A DNA stretch of 42,499 nucleotides, taken from Verrucomicrobia subdivision 6 bacterium. GTDB lineage: Bacteria > Verrucomicrobiota > Verrucomicrobiia > Methylacidiphilales > Verrucolacustridaceae. Under the pieces are notes generated by a model that worked only from the letters and a program-made list of their open reading frames with translations, did not search any database and was not told the origin of the DNA. Below, piece by piece: positions 25,368 through 34,240 of the stretch. Both the position numbers and the translations under genes were made by a program. The stretch covers positions 1-42,499 of the forward strand of contig CANESK010000007.1 in assembly GCA_947441075.1 (NCBI GenBank). The letters are read 5' to 3'. How positions within the stretch are numbered: the stretch's first letter is position 1; each line of letters opens with the position of its first letter.

Positions 25368-27812
25368 ATGAGTACTTCTGGGGTAAAAAAGGGACGAAGG
25401 CAATCGAGTCAGCCGAGAAAGTCTAAAGAGACAGGGACTACCTCGTTGAACGGTTCTGGGCGGGTCAGAAAAGTTTCTAAATCGGTAGGAAAAACAAAGC
25501 GGAACAACGGCGCAAAGGTGAAAACCGGAACCGACACTTCCTCGGTACCCAAGCGCATAGCATTTCTGGGGGACTATTTGCCGAGACTTTGTGGGATTGC
25601 GACCTTTACGAGTGATTTATGCGAAGCGGTGGCGGGCGCTGCCTTGGGTTCGGATTGTTACGTCGGGGCAGTCAATGACCGGGCGGAAGGCTATGCCTAC
25701 CCTCCTCGGGTACGATTTCAAATGGCGGAGAAGAAGCTAGATTCCTATCGGCGTGCGGCTGACTTTCTTAATTTCCACAATGCGGATGTGTTAAGTGTGC
25801 AGCATGAATTTGGGATCTATGGAGGGACGGCAGGAAGTCATCTTTTGGCCTTATTAAAAGAGGTGCGCATGCCGGTTGTGACAACCTTACACACCGTCTT
25901 AACGAAGCCGAATGATGCTCAGCGGGAAGTGATGCAGGAGTTAATTAAGCGGAGTGATCGATTGATCGTAATGGCACGCAAGGGGGCAAAGATTCTTGAG
26001 GAGGTATATGGAGTCTCGATGGAGAAAGTGGATATCATTCCGCACGGAATTCCGAATACGAAGTTTCTCGATTCAGAATTATTTAAGGAGCGATTGGGGG
26101 TCGAGGGTCGAAAGGTCCTATTCACCTTTGGTTTAATCGGACCGGGTAAAGGAATTGAGCATGTGATTGAGGCGCTGCCTAAGATCGTCCAGCAGCATCC
26201 CGAGGTGGTTTATCTGGTGTTAGGGGTGACGCATCCCCATCTTTTGGCGCAAGAGGGGGAGAGTTATCGCTTAAGTTTGGAGCGATTGGCGGACGATCGT
26301 GGGGTGAAGGAGCATATTATTTTCTACAATCAGTTTTTAGAGTTGGAGGAGTTGCAGGAGTTTATTGGGGCGACGGATATCTATCTGACCCCTTATCTCG
26401 AGGAGAGCCAAATTACCTCGGGCACGCTGGCCTATGTCTTTGGTGCGGGCAAAGCGGTGGTTTCTACTCCGTATTGGCATGCGCAGGAGCTACTCGCGGA
26501 GGGGCGGGGAATGCTCGTGCCGTTTCGAGATGCTGGGGCAATTGCCAAAAGTGTTTGTGCCCTACTGGACGATCCTGCTCATCTGAATAAGATGCGCCGT
26601 AACGCCTATGCTCTCGGCCGGGAGATGATTTGGCCTGCGGTAGGAGAGCGTTATCTGGAGTCATTTCAGCGGGCCCGAGCAGATCGTAAAGCCAACCCGC
26701 GGGCGGCTTTCGAGGGATGGACCCTTGACCATCGGCCGTATGACCTGCCGCCAAGTCGTTTGGATCATCTGATCCATATGAGCGATGGCACGGGTATTTT
26801 TCAGCACGCAACCTTCACGGTTCCAAACTTTAGCCAAGGTTACTGTACGGACGACAACGCCAGAGCGTTTATTCTTTGTCATGTTCTTGAAGAGCTCGGG
26901 GATCCTGCGCCTGAGGGAGTCTTGGAGCAGTTGGCAACGCGGTATCTCGCGTTCCTGAGCGCAGCCTGGGACGCCGAGCAAAGTCGGTTCCGCAACTTTA
27001 TGAGCCACGGTAGGGAGTGGTTAGAGCCTTGTGGAAGTGAGGATAGTCAAGGGCGTGCCTTGTGGGCCTTGGGTTCAGGGGTTGGACGTTCCAAGCATCA
27101 AGGTCATCGGCGGTTGGCAGCTCGATTATTCGAAGCGGGCCTACCCATCGTAGAAACATTTTCTTCTCCGCGGGCCTGGAGTTTCGCTCTTTTGGGAATT
27201 CATGAATATTTACGTACCTTTCCTGACGACCAACAGACGAAGGCGATTCGAGCAGTTCTGACGGAAAAGCTGATGCAACGTTGGCGAGATTGCCAGTCGA
27301 AGGAGTGGCCTTGGTTCGAATCGAGGGTGACGTATGAAAATGCGCGACTTTGCCAAGCACTCATTTTAAGTGGGCAGTGGATGCCGTGCGGGGATGCTTT
27401 GCAGGTGGGATTAGCTTCGTTGCGTTGGTTGGTATCGATTCAGAAAACACAGGCTGGGTGTTTCCGGCCGATTGGTTCGAATGGTTTTTATGAGAGGGAT
27501 GGGGCACGGGCAGATTTCGATCAGCAGCCGGTGGAGGCTCAGGCTATGGTGTCCGCCTGCCATGAAGCCTTTCGAGCGACCCAAGACCCTCAGTGGACAA
27601 AAGAGGCGCGAAGAGCGTTCGAGTGGTTTTTAGGGCGAAATGATCTTGGCCTGGCCTTGTATGACTCAGGGACGGGTGGTTGTAGCGACGGGTTACATGC
27701 CGATCGGGTGAATGAGAATCAGGGGGCGGAGTCTTCTTTGGCCTTCCATCTTTCTTTGGCAGAAATGAACTATGCGGAGCAGTTAATTGCTCGTCCACCG
27801 AGCCTCTTCTGA
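25368..27812 (+). CDS. GT4-family glycosyltransferase with a C-terminal alpha-helical (toroid-like) domain
   Basis: GT-B 'GDYLPRLCGIATFTSDLCEAV', 'LSVQHEFGIYGG', 'TFGLIGPGKGIEHVIEALPKIVQQHPEVVYLVLGVTHP', 'YLTPYLEESQITSGTLAYVFGAGKAVVSTPYWHAQELLAEGRGMLVPF'. C-domain includes 'YCTDDNARAFILCHVLEELG'. Confidence 0.88.
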   Translation: MSTSGVKKGRRQSSQPRKSKETGTTSLNGSGRVRKVSKSVGKTKRNNGAKVKTGTDTSSVPKRIAFLGDYLPRLCGIATFTSDLCEAVAGAALGSDCYVGAVNDRAEGYAYPPRVRFQMAEKKLDSYRRAADFLNFHNADVLSVQHEFGIYGGTAGSHLLALLKEVRMPVVTTLHTVLTKPNDAQREVMQELIKRSDRLIVMARKGAKILEEVYGVSMEKVDIIPHGIPNTKFLDSELFKERLGVEGRKVLFTFGLIGPGKGIEHVIEALPKIVQQHPEVVYLVLGVTHPHLLAQEGESYRLSLERLADDRGVKEHIIFYNQFLELEELQEFIGATDIYLTPYLEESQITSGTLAYVFGAGKAVVSTPYWHAQELLAEGRGMLVPFRDAGAIAKSVCALLDDPAHLNKMRRNAYALGREMIWPAVGERYLESFQRARADRKANPRAAFEGWTLDHRPYDLPPSRLDHLIHMSDGTGIFQHATFTVPNFSQGYCTDDNARAFILCHVLEELGDPAPEGVLEQLATRYLAFLSAAWDAEQSRFRNFMSHGREWLEPCGSEDSQGRALWALGSGVGRSKHQGHRRLAARLFEAGLPIVETFSSPRAWSFALLGIHEYLRTFPDDQQTKAIRAVLTEKLMQRWRDCQSKEWPWFESRVTYENARLCQALILSGQWMPCGDALQVGLASLRWLVSIQKTQAGCFRPIGSNGFYERDGARADFDQQPVEAQAMVSACHEAFRATQDPQWTKEARRAFEWFLGRNDLGLALYDSGTGGCSDGLHADRVNENQGAESSLAFHLSLAEMNYAEQLIARPPSLF

Positions 27813-29278
27813 TGAATGCCATTCGCCTGCGTCGCCACGATTTGTCCATTGTCCCTCAGAGCAGAAGGGTCCTCCTGCGGCCTTTTATCCCATCTGAGGT
27901 GCACCGAATCACCACGACCTTGGGAAGAGTTCTCGCCTTAACTGAGGAGGAGGTAACGCAGGAGCTAGGTAAGGTCTGGAAAGATTTCGAATCGCGCCAT
28001 CGCGACCTGGGAACACTCCTTTTGGCGAACTTTAAGCGCGTAGAAGGACATGTTTTTACCCAGCGACCGCTTTCGGAAAAAAGAAAGCTACTCCTTGGGG
28101 CACTATTTTCTGGCGAGTACGCTCTGGAGTCGGCAGCGATTTTTAATCCATCGATCGTGGCCCATCCTGATCAAAGTGGAGTAGCCCAAGGGGCGGTGCG
28201 ATTCCTCATGAGTTTGCGTGCAACGGGCGAAGGACATATCTCGTCGATAGAGTTTCGTACGGGACTGATTTCGCCTTCAGGGGAGATCACGATGGATCCT
28301 ATTTCTGATTACGTGACGGCGCCTGAAATCGTGGCGAATCCTAGTTATAAAAAGAAACGGTTCAGTATTAAGTTGGCGGAAATGGGATTTGATAATAGCT
28401 ATGCGGACGCAGTCATGACCCCGTTGGGGGAGACTTTCACGCTAGTTGATTTAACAAAAATGCTCAGGGTGGTTCGGCAGGAAACGAAACCGGAGACCCG
28501 CGATTTGAAGCGCACCTTGGAATGTATTCAATGGTTAGCGGATTCTAATTATGAACTGCATTTTCCCGAAACCTTAGCTTTGAGTGAACGGATCATCTTT
28601 CCGGTATCTCCGAACGAGACGAACGGAATTGAGGACGCACGTTTTGTCCGTTTTACGGAGGACGATGGATCGGTTATGTATTACGCCACGTACACCGCCT
28701 ACAACGGCAGGGCGATTCTACCTCAGTTTATTGAGACCTTAGATTTTCTTAATTTTCGGATTCTTACTTTAAATGGAGGCAGAGTGCAGAATAAGGGAAT
28801 GGCTCTCTTTCCGCGTCGAGTGGGTGGTCGCTACGCCATGCTTTCTCGGTATGACGACGAGAATCTGTTTCTGATGTATTCCGATAGTCCTTACTATTGG
28901 GCGGATCCTCAGCTTATTTTGCGACCTGCCGCTATGTGGGAATCGGTCAAGATTGGAAACTGTGGGTCCCCGATTGAGACGGAAGAGGGTTGGTTGGTTA
29001 TCACCCATGGGGTTGGCCCGATGCGGAAATATTGTATTGGGGCGACCCTCTTGGATCTTGATGACCCCAGCCGGGTGATTGGGCGTTTGCGAGAGCCCCT
29101 CTTGGCGCCTGAGGGGGCGGAGCGAGAGGGGTATGTTCCGAATGTGGTTTATAGCTGTGGTTCGATGGTGCACGGTCGGGAATTAATTTTACCTTTTGCA
29201 GTCAGTGATTTGGCTTCGACCATCGTCAGTGTCTCGCTGGATGAATTACTGGCGACGTTGAAGGCTGGAGGGAGCTGA
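27812..29278 (+). CDS. GH130-like glycoside hydrolase/phosphorylase family protein
   Basis: 'NGIEDARFVRFTEDDGSVMYYATYTAYNG', 'KGMALFPRRVGGRYAMLSRYDDENLFLMYSDS', 'IGNCGSPIETEEGWLVITHGVGPMRKYCIGATLLDLDDPSRVIGRLREPLLAP'. Start overlaps the upstream stop (TGATG). Confidence 0.85.
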   Translation: MNAIRLRRHDLSIVPQSRRVLLRPFIPSEVHRITTTLGRVLALTEEEVTQELGKVWKDFESRHRDLGTLLLANFKRVEGHVFTQRPLSEKRKLLLGALFSGEYALESAAIFNPSIVAHPDQSGVAQGAVRFLMSLRATGEGHISSIEFRTGLISPSGEITMDPISDYVTAPEIVANPSYKKKRFSIKLAEMGFDNSYADAVMTPLGETFTLVDLTKMLRVVRQETKPETRDLKRTLECIQWLADSNYELHFPETLALSERIIFPVSPNETNGIEDARFVRFTEDDGSVMYYATYTAYNGRAILPQFIETLDFLNFRILTLNGGRVQNKGMALFPRRVGGRYAMLSRYDDENLFLMYSDSPYYWADPQLILRPAAMWESVKIGNCGSPIETEEGWLVITHGVGPMRKYCIGATLLDLDDPSRVIGRLREPLLAPEGAEREGYVPNVVYSCGSMVHGRELILPFAVSDLASTIVSVSLDELLATLKAGGS

Positions 29279-29309
29279 GATGCACTCCAACCCGTAAGTC
29301 CTTTCAGGA

Positions 29310-29528
29310 TTAAGAGGAAATGTAGGGCTGGGCTAGAACGGCTTGGGTGTGGTTCTCGAAAATAGTTAAGACTGTGGTTAACCGGGATAGTTCGAAAACA
29401 CTGCGCACTCGGGTGGAAAGATTACAAACGATGAGCTTCGTCTTTCGGGCGCGAGTAATTTGCAGGGCTTTGATGAGAGTCGAGAGGCGGCAAGAATCCA
29501 TATAGGGAGCTAAGGCCAGATCGACCAC
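29310..29528 (-). pseudogene. STAS-domain (anti-sigma factor antagonist-like) ORF lacking its N-terminal strands
   Basis: 'IVVDLALAPYMDSCRLSTLIKALQITRARKTKLIVCNLSTRVRSVFELSRLTTVLTIFENHTQAVLA' fits the C-terminal two thirds of STAS. A frame-matched TAG at 29577-29579 leaves no room for the first part. Confidence 0.45.
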
Positions 29529-29556
29529 GATACGCGCGGGGACATTCTTGCCTGAT

Positions 29557-30108
29557 TTATCTAGAGAAAGTGGAGACTATTTTCATGAGGGCGGCGTAAG
29601 ACTTGGGGCGACGGTGGGAGAGGTCGTCAAGAAGGGAGCGGGCGGTACGATTGGCCTGGTTGGTGCCGAGGGTTTTTAGGACTGCTCGTTCGAATCTTTC
29701 GACGAGTAGGGCGTGGGGATCTTTTTTATCGAGCCACGTAAGTGCGGATTGGAGAAGAGTGTGAAGGGAACCGAGATCGGCGTCGGGTTCTGCGAGGTGC
29801 TCGATGGTTTGGGAGAAGTAGGTGGCGGCAAGAAGGCGCGAATACGATTGGCGGAGTCCGGCGTGGGTTTCCCTAAGGCGGGCTTCTTTGAGATGGTGCA
29901 AGTGGCCTCGGCGGGAGCGGTCCCAAGAAATCTCGCATTCGTGAAAAAGATCGAGGTGCCCTTTCAGGGGACTTCCTGGTTTGGCGGCACCGCGGGCAAG
30001 GGTACGAACGACTCCGTGCTGGCGGGTGAGCCAGACGGCGAGGAAGCTGGTTTCCCCTTGGCGGCGAAGATGGAACAGAATCCCCTCATCCTGAACAGGT
30101 TGGCTCAA
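29557..30108 (-). CDS. recO: DNA repair protein RecO-like (short form)
   Basis: 'DEGILFHLRRQGETSFLAVWLTRQHGVVRTLARGAAKPGSPLKGHLDLFHECEISWDRSRRGHLHHLKEARLRETHAGLRQSYSRLLAATYFSQTIEHLAEP' follows the RecO OB-fold/helical pattern. No Cys-rich zinc motif. Confidence 0.75.
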   Translation of the reverse strand: MSQPVQDEGILFHLRRQGETSFLAVWLTRQHGVVRTLARGAAKPGSPLKGHLDLFHECEISWDRSRRGHLHHLKEARLRETHAGLRQSYSRLLAATYFSQTIEHLAEPDADLGSLHTLLQSALTWLDKKDPHALLVERFERAVLKTLGTNQANRTARSLLDDLSHRRPKSYAALMKIVSTFSR

Positions 30109-30195
30109 GGAGGTACCCTAGCAGAGGAGGGCCAAGGGGTGAAATGGGGGAGATAAGGGGGATGACTCAAGGGGAAAAAATGTGTAGAAAGTGGA

Positions 30196-31512
30196 ATGGC
30201 AACTCCACGTGAATCCACCGTAGAGCATGAAGCGAGCATGACGGGAACCTCCCTGCACAGCGGGGCCAAGGTCCGCTTGACGGTGAAACCTGCGCTAGCG
30301 GGGTCAGGGTACCAGTTCCGCAGGATGGATTTGGCGGATCAACCGACGATTCCCGCCTTTTTAGAGAAAGTGAAGCAGGTGGAGCGTGCGACGACCTTGG
30401 CTGAAGGCAGTGTCAAGGTGAGCACAGTTGAGCATCTTCTCTCGGCGCTACGCGGGTTGGAGATTGATAACGCACTGATTGAGTTGGATGCGAACGAACC
30501 TCCGATTGGCGATGGGAGTGCCGCTCCGTTCTTGGAGATGCTGGCCAAGGCGGGTCGAAAAGAGTTGGAAGCTCCGCGAACTGTTTTTGAGATTCGCGAG
30601 CCAGTTTGGGTGACGACTCCTGATGGAGGCTACATGGCGGCCTTGCCCCACGATGGTTTCAAGGTTTCCTGTACCAACGCCAATCATACTCCTTTCCATA
30701 CTCAGTATCTGAGCATTGAGGTGGGTGCTGAAAATTACGCGAAGGAGATTGGTCGGGCGCGAACCTTTGTTTTTTACGAAGAAGTGGAACCTCTTTTGGC
30801 CAAGGGGCTGATTAAGGGCGGGAGTTTGGAAAACGCCATCGTGATTCGTGGCGAGTCGGTCATGAGTAAAGAACCGCTCCGCTACCCAGACGAATTCGTT
30901 CGGCACAAGATTTTGGACATCATGGGGGATTTGGCTTTGTTCCCCGTGCCGATTCGTGCGCATATTTTGGCTTCGAAAACCAGTCACGGGCTGAACCTGC
31001 TTTTCGCCAAAGCCCTCTACAAGGCGTACCGTGCCTACCAGTCCGCGTTGATGCCTGTGGAAAATATTCCAGTGGGCGAGAGGTCGATGGATACGAACGA
31101 GGTAATGAAGATTCTGCCTCATCGTTATCCGTTTCTGATGGTCGACAGGATTCTGCGATTTGAAGGGGCAACTAAAGCGGTGGGGATGAAGCTGGTGACG
31201 ATCAACGAACCTTATTTCCAAGGACACTTTCCTGATCATCCGATTATGCCTGGAGTGTTACAGATCGAGGCGATGGCGCAGGTAGCCAGCATCCTTTTGT
31301 TACGGAATACGGAGAATGCGGGGAAATTGGGATATTTCATGAGCGTGGATAAAGCTAAATTTCGTAAGCCAGTGATGCCAGGGGACGTTTTGACCATGCA
31401 TGTGGAATTGACCAAATCACGAGGGAAGATTGGCAAAGCTGCCGGGCAGTGTTTGGTGAACGGGGAAGTGGTTTCGGAAGCGGAGCTGATGTTTGCGATC
31501 ATCGATCGCTGA
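30196..31512 (+). CDS. lpxC/fabZ: Bifunctional UDP-3-O-acyl-N-acetylglucosamine deacetylase / 3-hydroxyacyl-ACP dehydratase
   Basis: LpxC: 'TSLHSGAKVRLTVKP', 'STVEHLLSALRGLEIDNALIELDANEPPIGDGSAAPF', 'FVRHKILDIMGDLALF'. FabZ: 'IMKILPHRYPFLMVDRIL'-like region and 'FQGHFPDHPIMPGVLQIEAMAQVA'. Confidence 0.96.
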   Translation: MATPRESTVEHEASMTGTSLHSGAKVRLTVKPALAGSGYQFRRMDLADQPTIPAFLEKVKQVERATTLAEGSVKVSTVEHLLSALRGLEIDNALIELDANEPPIGDGSAAPFLEMLAKAGRKELEAPRTVFEIREPVWVTTPDGGYMAALPHDGFKVSCTNANHTPFHTQYLSIEVGAENYAKEIGRARTFVFYEEVEPLLAKGLIKGGSLENAIVIRGESVMSKEPLRYPDEFVRHKILDIMGDLALFPVPIRAHILASKTSHGLNLLFAKALYKAYRAYQSALMPVENIPVGERSMDTNEVMKILPHRYPFLMVDRILRFEGATKAVGMKLVTINEPYFQGHFPDHPIMPGVLQIEAMAQVASILLLRNTENAGKLGYFMSVDKAKFRKPVMPGDVLTMHVELTKSRGKIGKAAGQCLVNGEVVSEAELMFAIIDR

Positions 31513-31525
31513 GGAGGCGACCAGC

Positions 31526-32299
31526 GTGGCGGTTCATTCTTCTTCCGTGGTACATGCGAAGGCCAAGGTGGCGGCCTCGGTGGAGATTGGACCCTTCTGT
31601 GTCGTGGGGGCTGGGGTGGAGTTGGGGGAAGGGTGTGTTTTACGTAGCCACGTGAATTTGGAGGGACCGAGTATCTTTGGCTCCAAGAATATCTTCCATC
31701 CGTTTTGCTCGATCGGTGGCCGGACCCAGGATTTGAAGTATACGGCAGAGCCAACGTTGTTGCAGGTGGGGGATGAAAATAACTTTAGGGAATTTGTTAC
31801 GGTAAATCGTGGGACGAGTCCTGGAGAGAAAACGGTGATTGGGAGTCGCAACCATTTCTTGGCGTACGCTCATATCGCCCATAATTGCGTGGTGGGGAAC
31901 GATTGTATCTTTTCGAATAATGGGACTTTGGCGGGCCATGTGGTGGTGGGGGATTTTGCGGTGGTAGGGGGTTTATCAGCGGTGCACCAGTTTTGTCGAA
32001 TTGGGCGGCACGCGATGATTGGGGGATGCACCAAAGTGGTGCAGGACGTGTTGCCCTACATGATTGCGGATGGGAATCCTGCGGTGACCCGTGCGGTCAA
32101 TCTGACGGGGCTTCAGCGGAAGGGGTTTTCGGAGGATTCGATTCGTGGATTGAAAGAGGCGCTGAAGGTATTGCTCAATCCTAAGTACAATCTGTCTCAG
32201 GCTCGGGAGTATTTATCGGAGAAGGGGGCGAAGACAGAGGAGGTGCATGAGCTGATCGAGTTTCTTAAGACATCGGAGCGGGGCGTGGTCTTGCGCTAG
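31526..32299 (+). CDS. lpxA: Acyl-ACP--UDP-N-acetylglucosamine O-acyltransferase
   Basis: Left-handed beta-helix hexapeptides and 'NNFREFVTVNRGTSPGEKTVIGSRNHFLAYAHIAHNCVVGNDCIFSNNGTLAGHVVVGDFAVVGGLSAVHQFCRIGRHAMIGG'. GTG at 31526 follows GAGGAGG. Confidence 0.95.
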   Translation: MAVHSSSVVHAKAKVAASVEIGPFCVVGAGVELGEGCVLRSHVNLEGPSIFGSKNIFHPFCSIGGRTQDLKYTAEPTLLQVGDENNFREFVTVNRGTSPGEKTVIGSRNHFLAYAHIAHNCVVGNDCIFSNNGTLAGHVVVGDFAVVGGLSAVHQFCRIGRHAMIGGCTKVVQDVLPYMIADGNPAVTRAVNLTGLQRKGFSEDSIRGLKEALKVLLNPKYNLSQAREYLSEKGAKTEEVHELIEFLKTSERGVVLR

Positions 32300-32356
32300 A
32301 CGGATAGAAAAAAGGCAACGACCTACGGCCGCAGGGTGGGGAAGGTAAGCGGGTAG

Positions 32357-32740
32357 CTAGGCGAGTTTGAGTCCGTGGGTAAGGAAGGGGGTAAAATCTT
32401 TGCGGTTCGCAGTAGCCAGGTGAGCTTCGTGGAGAAGAGCGGTTCCTGCGATCATGCAATCGACTCGCAGTTTGCGGGATCTTCCTATCAGGTGAAAGAG
32501 GCGAGCCGCCTCCGCGCTTTCGTTTTCGGTGAAGGGAATAATCTGGTGGAGAAGAGATCGAACTCCTTCAGTCTGGGTGGAGGAGACGGGTCCGCCAAGA
32601 AACTCGTACCAGCAGATTGCTGAGGTGGTGAGAAGTTGACCTTGTTCGACCCAAGCGAGGATTTCGCCAACTTCGTGACTCCCTTGAACCAGGGATCGGA
32701 TGAGGTAGTTCGTATCGAGGCAGATCACGAGTTGCGCCAA
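32357..32740 (-). CDS. PIN-domain toxin, VapC-like
   Basis: 127 aa 'VICLDTNYLIRSLVQGS', 'WYEFLGGP', 'KLRVDCMIAGTALLHEAHLATANRKDF' carries the PIN acidic residues. Confidence 0.88.
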   Translation of the reverse strand: MAQLVICLDTNYLIRSLVQGSHEVGEILAWVEQGQLLTTSAICWYEFLGGPVSSTQTEGVRSLLHQIIPFTENESAEAARLFHLIGRSRKLRVDCMIAGTALLHEAHLATANRKDFTPFLTHGLKLA

Positions 32741-32994
32741 GCTTCACGATCTCGGGTGACCTCCGAAAGGTATGAGTTGGCGGCTTCTAGCGTGAGACCC
32801 TGGCCATGGTCATGAAGCTCCTTGAGGATTTGAGCGGGATTTTTGAATTGGAGGGAAGGTGATTTGGCCGCTTGCCCTACGGCACGGCGGACGACTTCCG
32901 CTTGGGAAATATTCCAGGCCGAGGATAGGGTTTTCAGTCGCCGAGAGGTTTCTTTGTCCAAGGCGAAGGTTTTTCTGTAAGTCATAACTGCCAT
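32725..32994 (-). CDS. RHH-type antitoxin-like protein upstream of, and overlapping, the PIN toxin gene
   Basis: 'MTYRKTFALDKETSRRLKTLSSAWNISQAEVVRRAVGQAA' is ribbon-helix-helix-like. Overlaps the PIN gene by 16 bp. Start uncertain (33006, 32994 or 32985). Confidence 0.8.
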   Translation of the reverse strand: MAVMTYRKTFALDKETSRRLKTLSSAWNISQAEVVRRAVGQAAKSPSLQFKNPAQILKELHDHGQGLTLEAANSYLSEVTRDREAWRNS

Positions 32995-33012
32995 ACCACA
33001 TACCATACCATA
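32990..33012 (-). promoter_or_regulatory. Short tandem ATGGT repeats at the antitoxin start; candidate autoregulatory operator
   Basis: Minus strand reads TATGGTATGGTATGTGGTATGGC, i.e. repeated TGGTAT at close spacing. Confidence 0.35.
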
Positions 33013-33162
33013 AAAATTATGTTAGGCAAGGAGAGATGACTTACGACCCAATCTTTAAAAAGCAACATCGCAAACAAATGCTAGTCAGTAACTTACAATA
33101 CATCCGAACCCATATAAGGGGTTGATGCACAATCCTTTGAAAGGGAACTTTTAAATTTGGAC

Positions 33163-33999
33163 CTACGACCCCAGGGTAGGGATGTGGGGGATCAGGCCTG
33201 ACTGGTGGGCGCGGCCGAAGAACTCTTTTAATCCTGCACGGCCTCGGGGGCCGAAATCTAAGGTGAGTTCGTTAACATACATTCCGATAAACTTATCAGT
33301 GCGCTGTTCGTCCATCCCGCGACTGAGGGGAAGCGCATGGCGAACTCCCGCCTGGCGGTGGTCTAAGGCGTAACGAACACTTTCCTTCAGGGTTTTGGTG
33401 GCATCGGCGATGACTTGCTCGCCGAGAGAACGCCGCACGACGTTACCTCCGAGGGGAAGGGGTAATCCCCCGGTGTCTTGGGCCCACCAAGTGCCGAGGT
33501 CTGCGCAGAGAAAGAATCCTTCCTCCTGATAGCTGAGTTGGCCTTCGTGGATAATCAGGCCTGCATCGATATGGCCCGCTAGGATTTCTTCTTGGATCTT
33601 ATCGAACGGAAGATTGATGGCGGTAAAGGAGCCGTGGGGTAGACCGAGGTAGAGTTGCAGAGTGAGATAAGCGCTGGTGAGAAGCCCGGGAATGCCAATG
33701 CGCATTTTCTTCATTGATTCACGATCGATCTTTTTCTTGGCGACTAAGCACGGGCCGTAGCCATCACCGAAGCTCGCCCCGCAGGGCATGAGAGCATAGT
33801 GATCGGCGATCTTGGTGTAAGCGTGGAAAGAGACGGCGGAGATATCGAGTTCGCCTGCTTGGCAGCGGCGGTTGAGAGTCTCGATGTCTTGCAGAACATG
33901 GGTAAATTCGTGTCCACGCAGATTCACCAGATTCTTTGCCATGGCATAGAACATGAAGGCATCGTCAGCGTCGGGACTGTGACCGAGAAGGAGTTTCAT
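33163..33999 (-). CDS. mqnD: 1,4-dihydroxy-6-naphthoate synthase-like (futalosine menaquinone pathway, MqnD)
   Basis: 'LGHSPDADDAFMFYAMA', 'VLQDIETLNRRCQAGELDISAVSFHAY', 'MPCGASFGDGYGPCLVAK', 'AGLIIHEGQLSYQEEGF', 'WWAQDTGGLPLPLGGNVVRRSLG'. Confidence 0.92.
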   Translation of the reverse strand: MKLLLGHSPDADDAFMFYAMAKNLVNLRGHEFTHVLQDIETLNRRCQAGELDISAVSFHAYTKIADHYALMPCGASFGDGYGPCLVAKKKIDRESMKKMRIGIPGLLTSAYLTLQLYLGLPHGSFTAINLPFDKIQEEILAGHIDAGLIIHEGQLSYQEEGFFLCADLGTWWAQDTGGLPLPLGGNVVRRSLGEQVIADATKTLKESVRYALDHRQAGVRHALPLSRGMDEQRTDKFIGMYVNELTLDFGPRGRAGLKEFFGRAHQSGLIPHIPTLGS

Positions 34000-34064
34000 G
34001 AAATGAGCTTACAGAAATCGATTCCCAATGCATCGGTAAGATGAGGGGTCGGAGGCGGGGAGGA

Positions 34065-34240
34065 CGCAGAAGCGTGAATTGCTCACGCCAAGGTCGCTAA
34101 GGACGGAAAGGTGTGAAAGTGCAAATGTTAGAATGTGAGAAGGTGGTGGTAGGGCCGATGGTCTCCATCGGCCGATCGAGCGATTTAGGTTTGAGAGATT
34201 CAGTGGTTCAATCAGCGCATCAAAGATGATGCACCCTACC
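34065..34240. repeat. Cluster of palindromic intergenic elements (REP-like)
   Basis: GCGTGA-ATTGC-TCACGC; GGCCGATG-GTCTC-CATCGGCC (34153-34173); GCATCA-AAGA-TGATGC (34217-34232). Outer GGTAGGG (34148-34154) faces CCCTACC (34234-34240). Confidence 0.55.
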
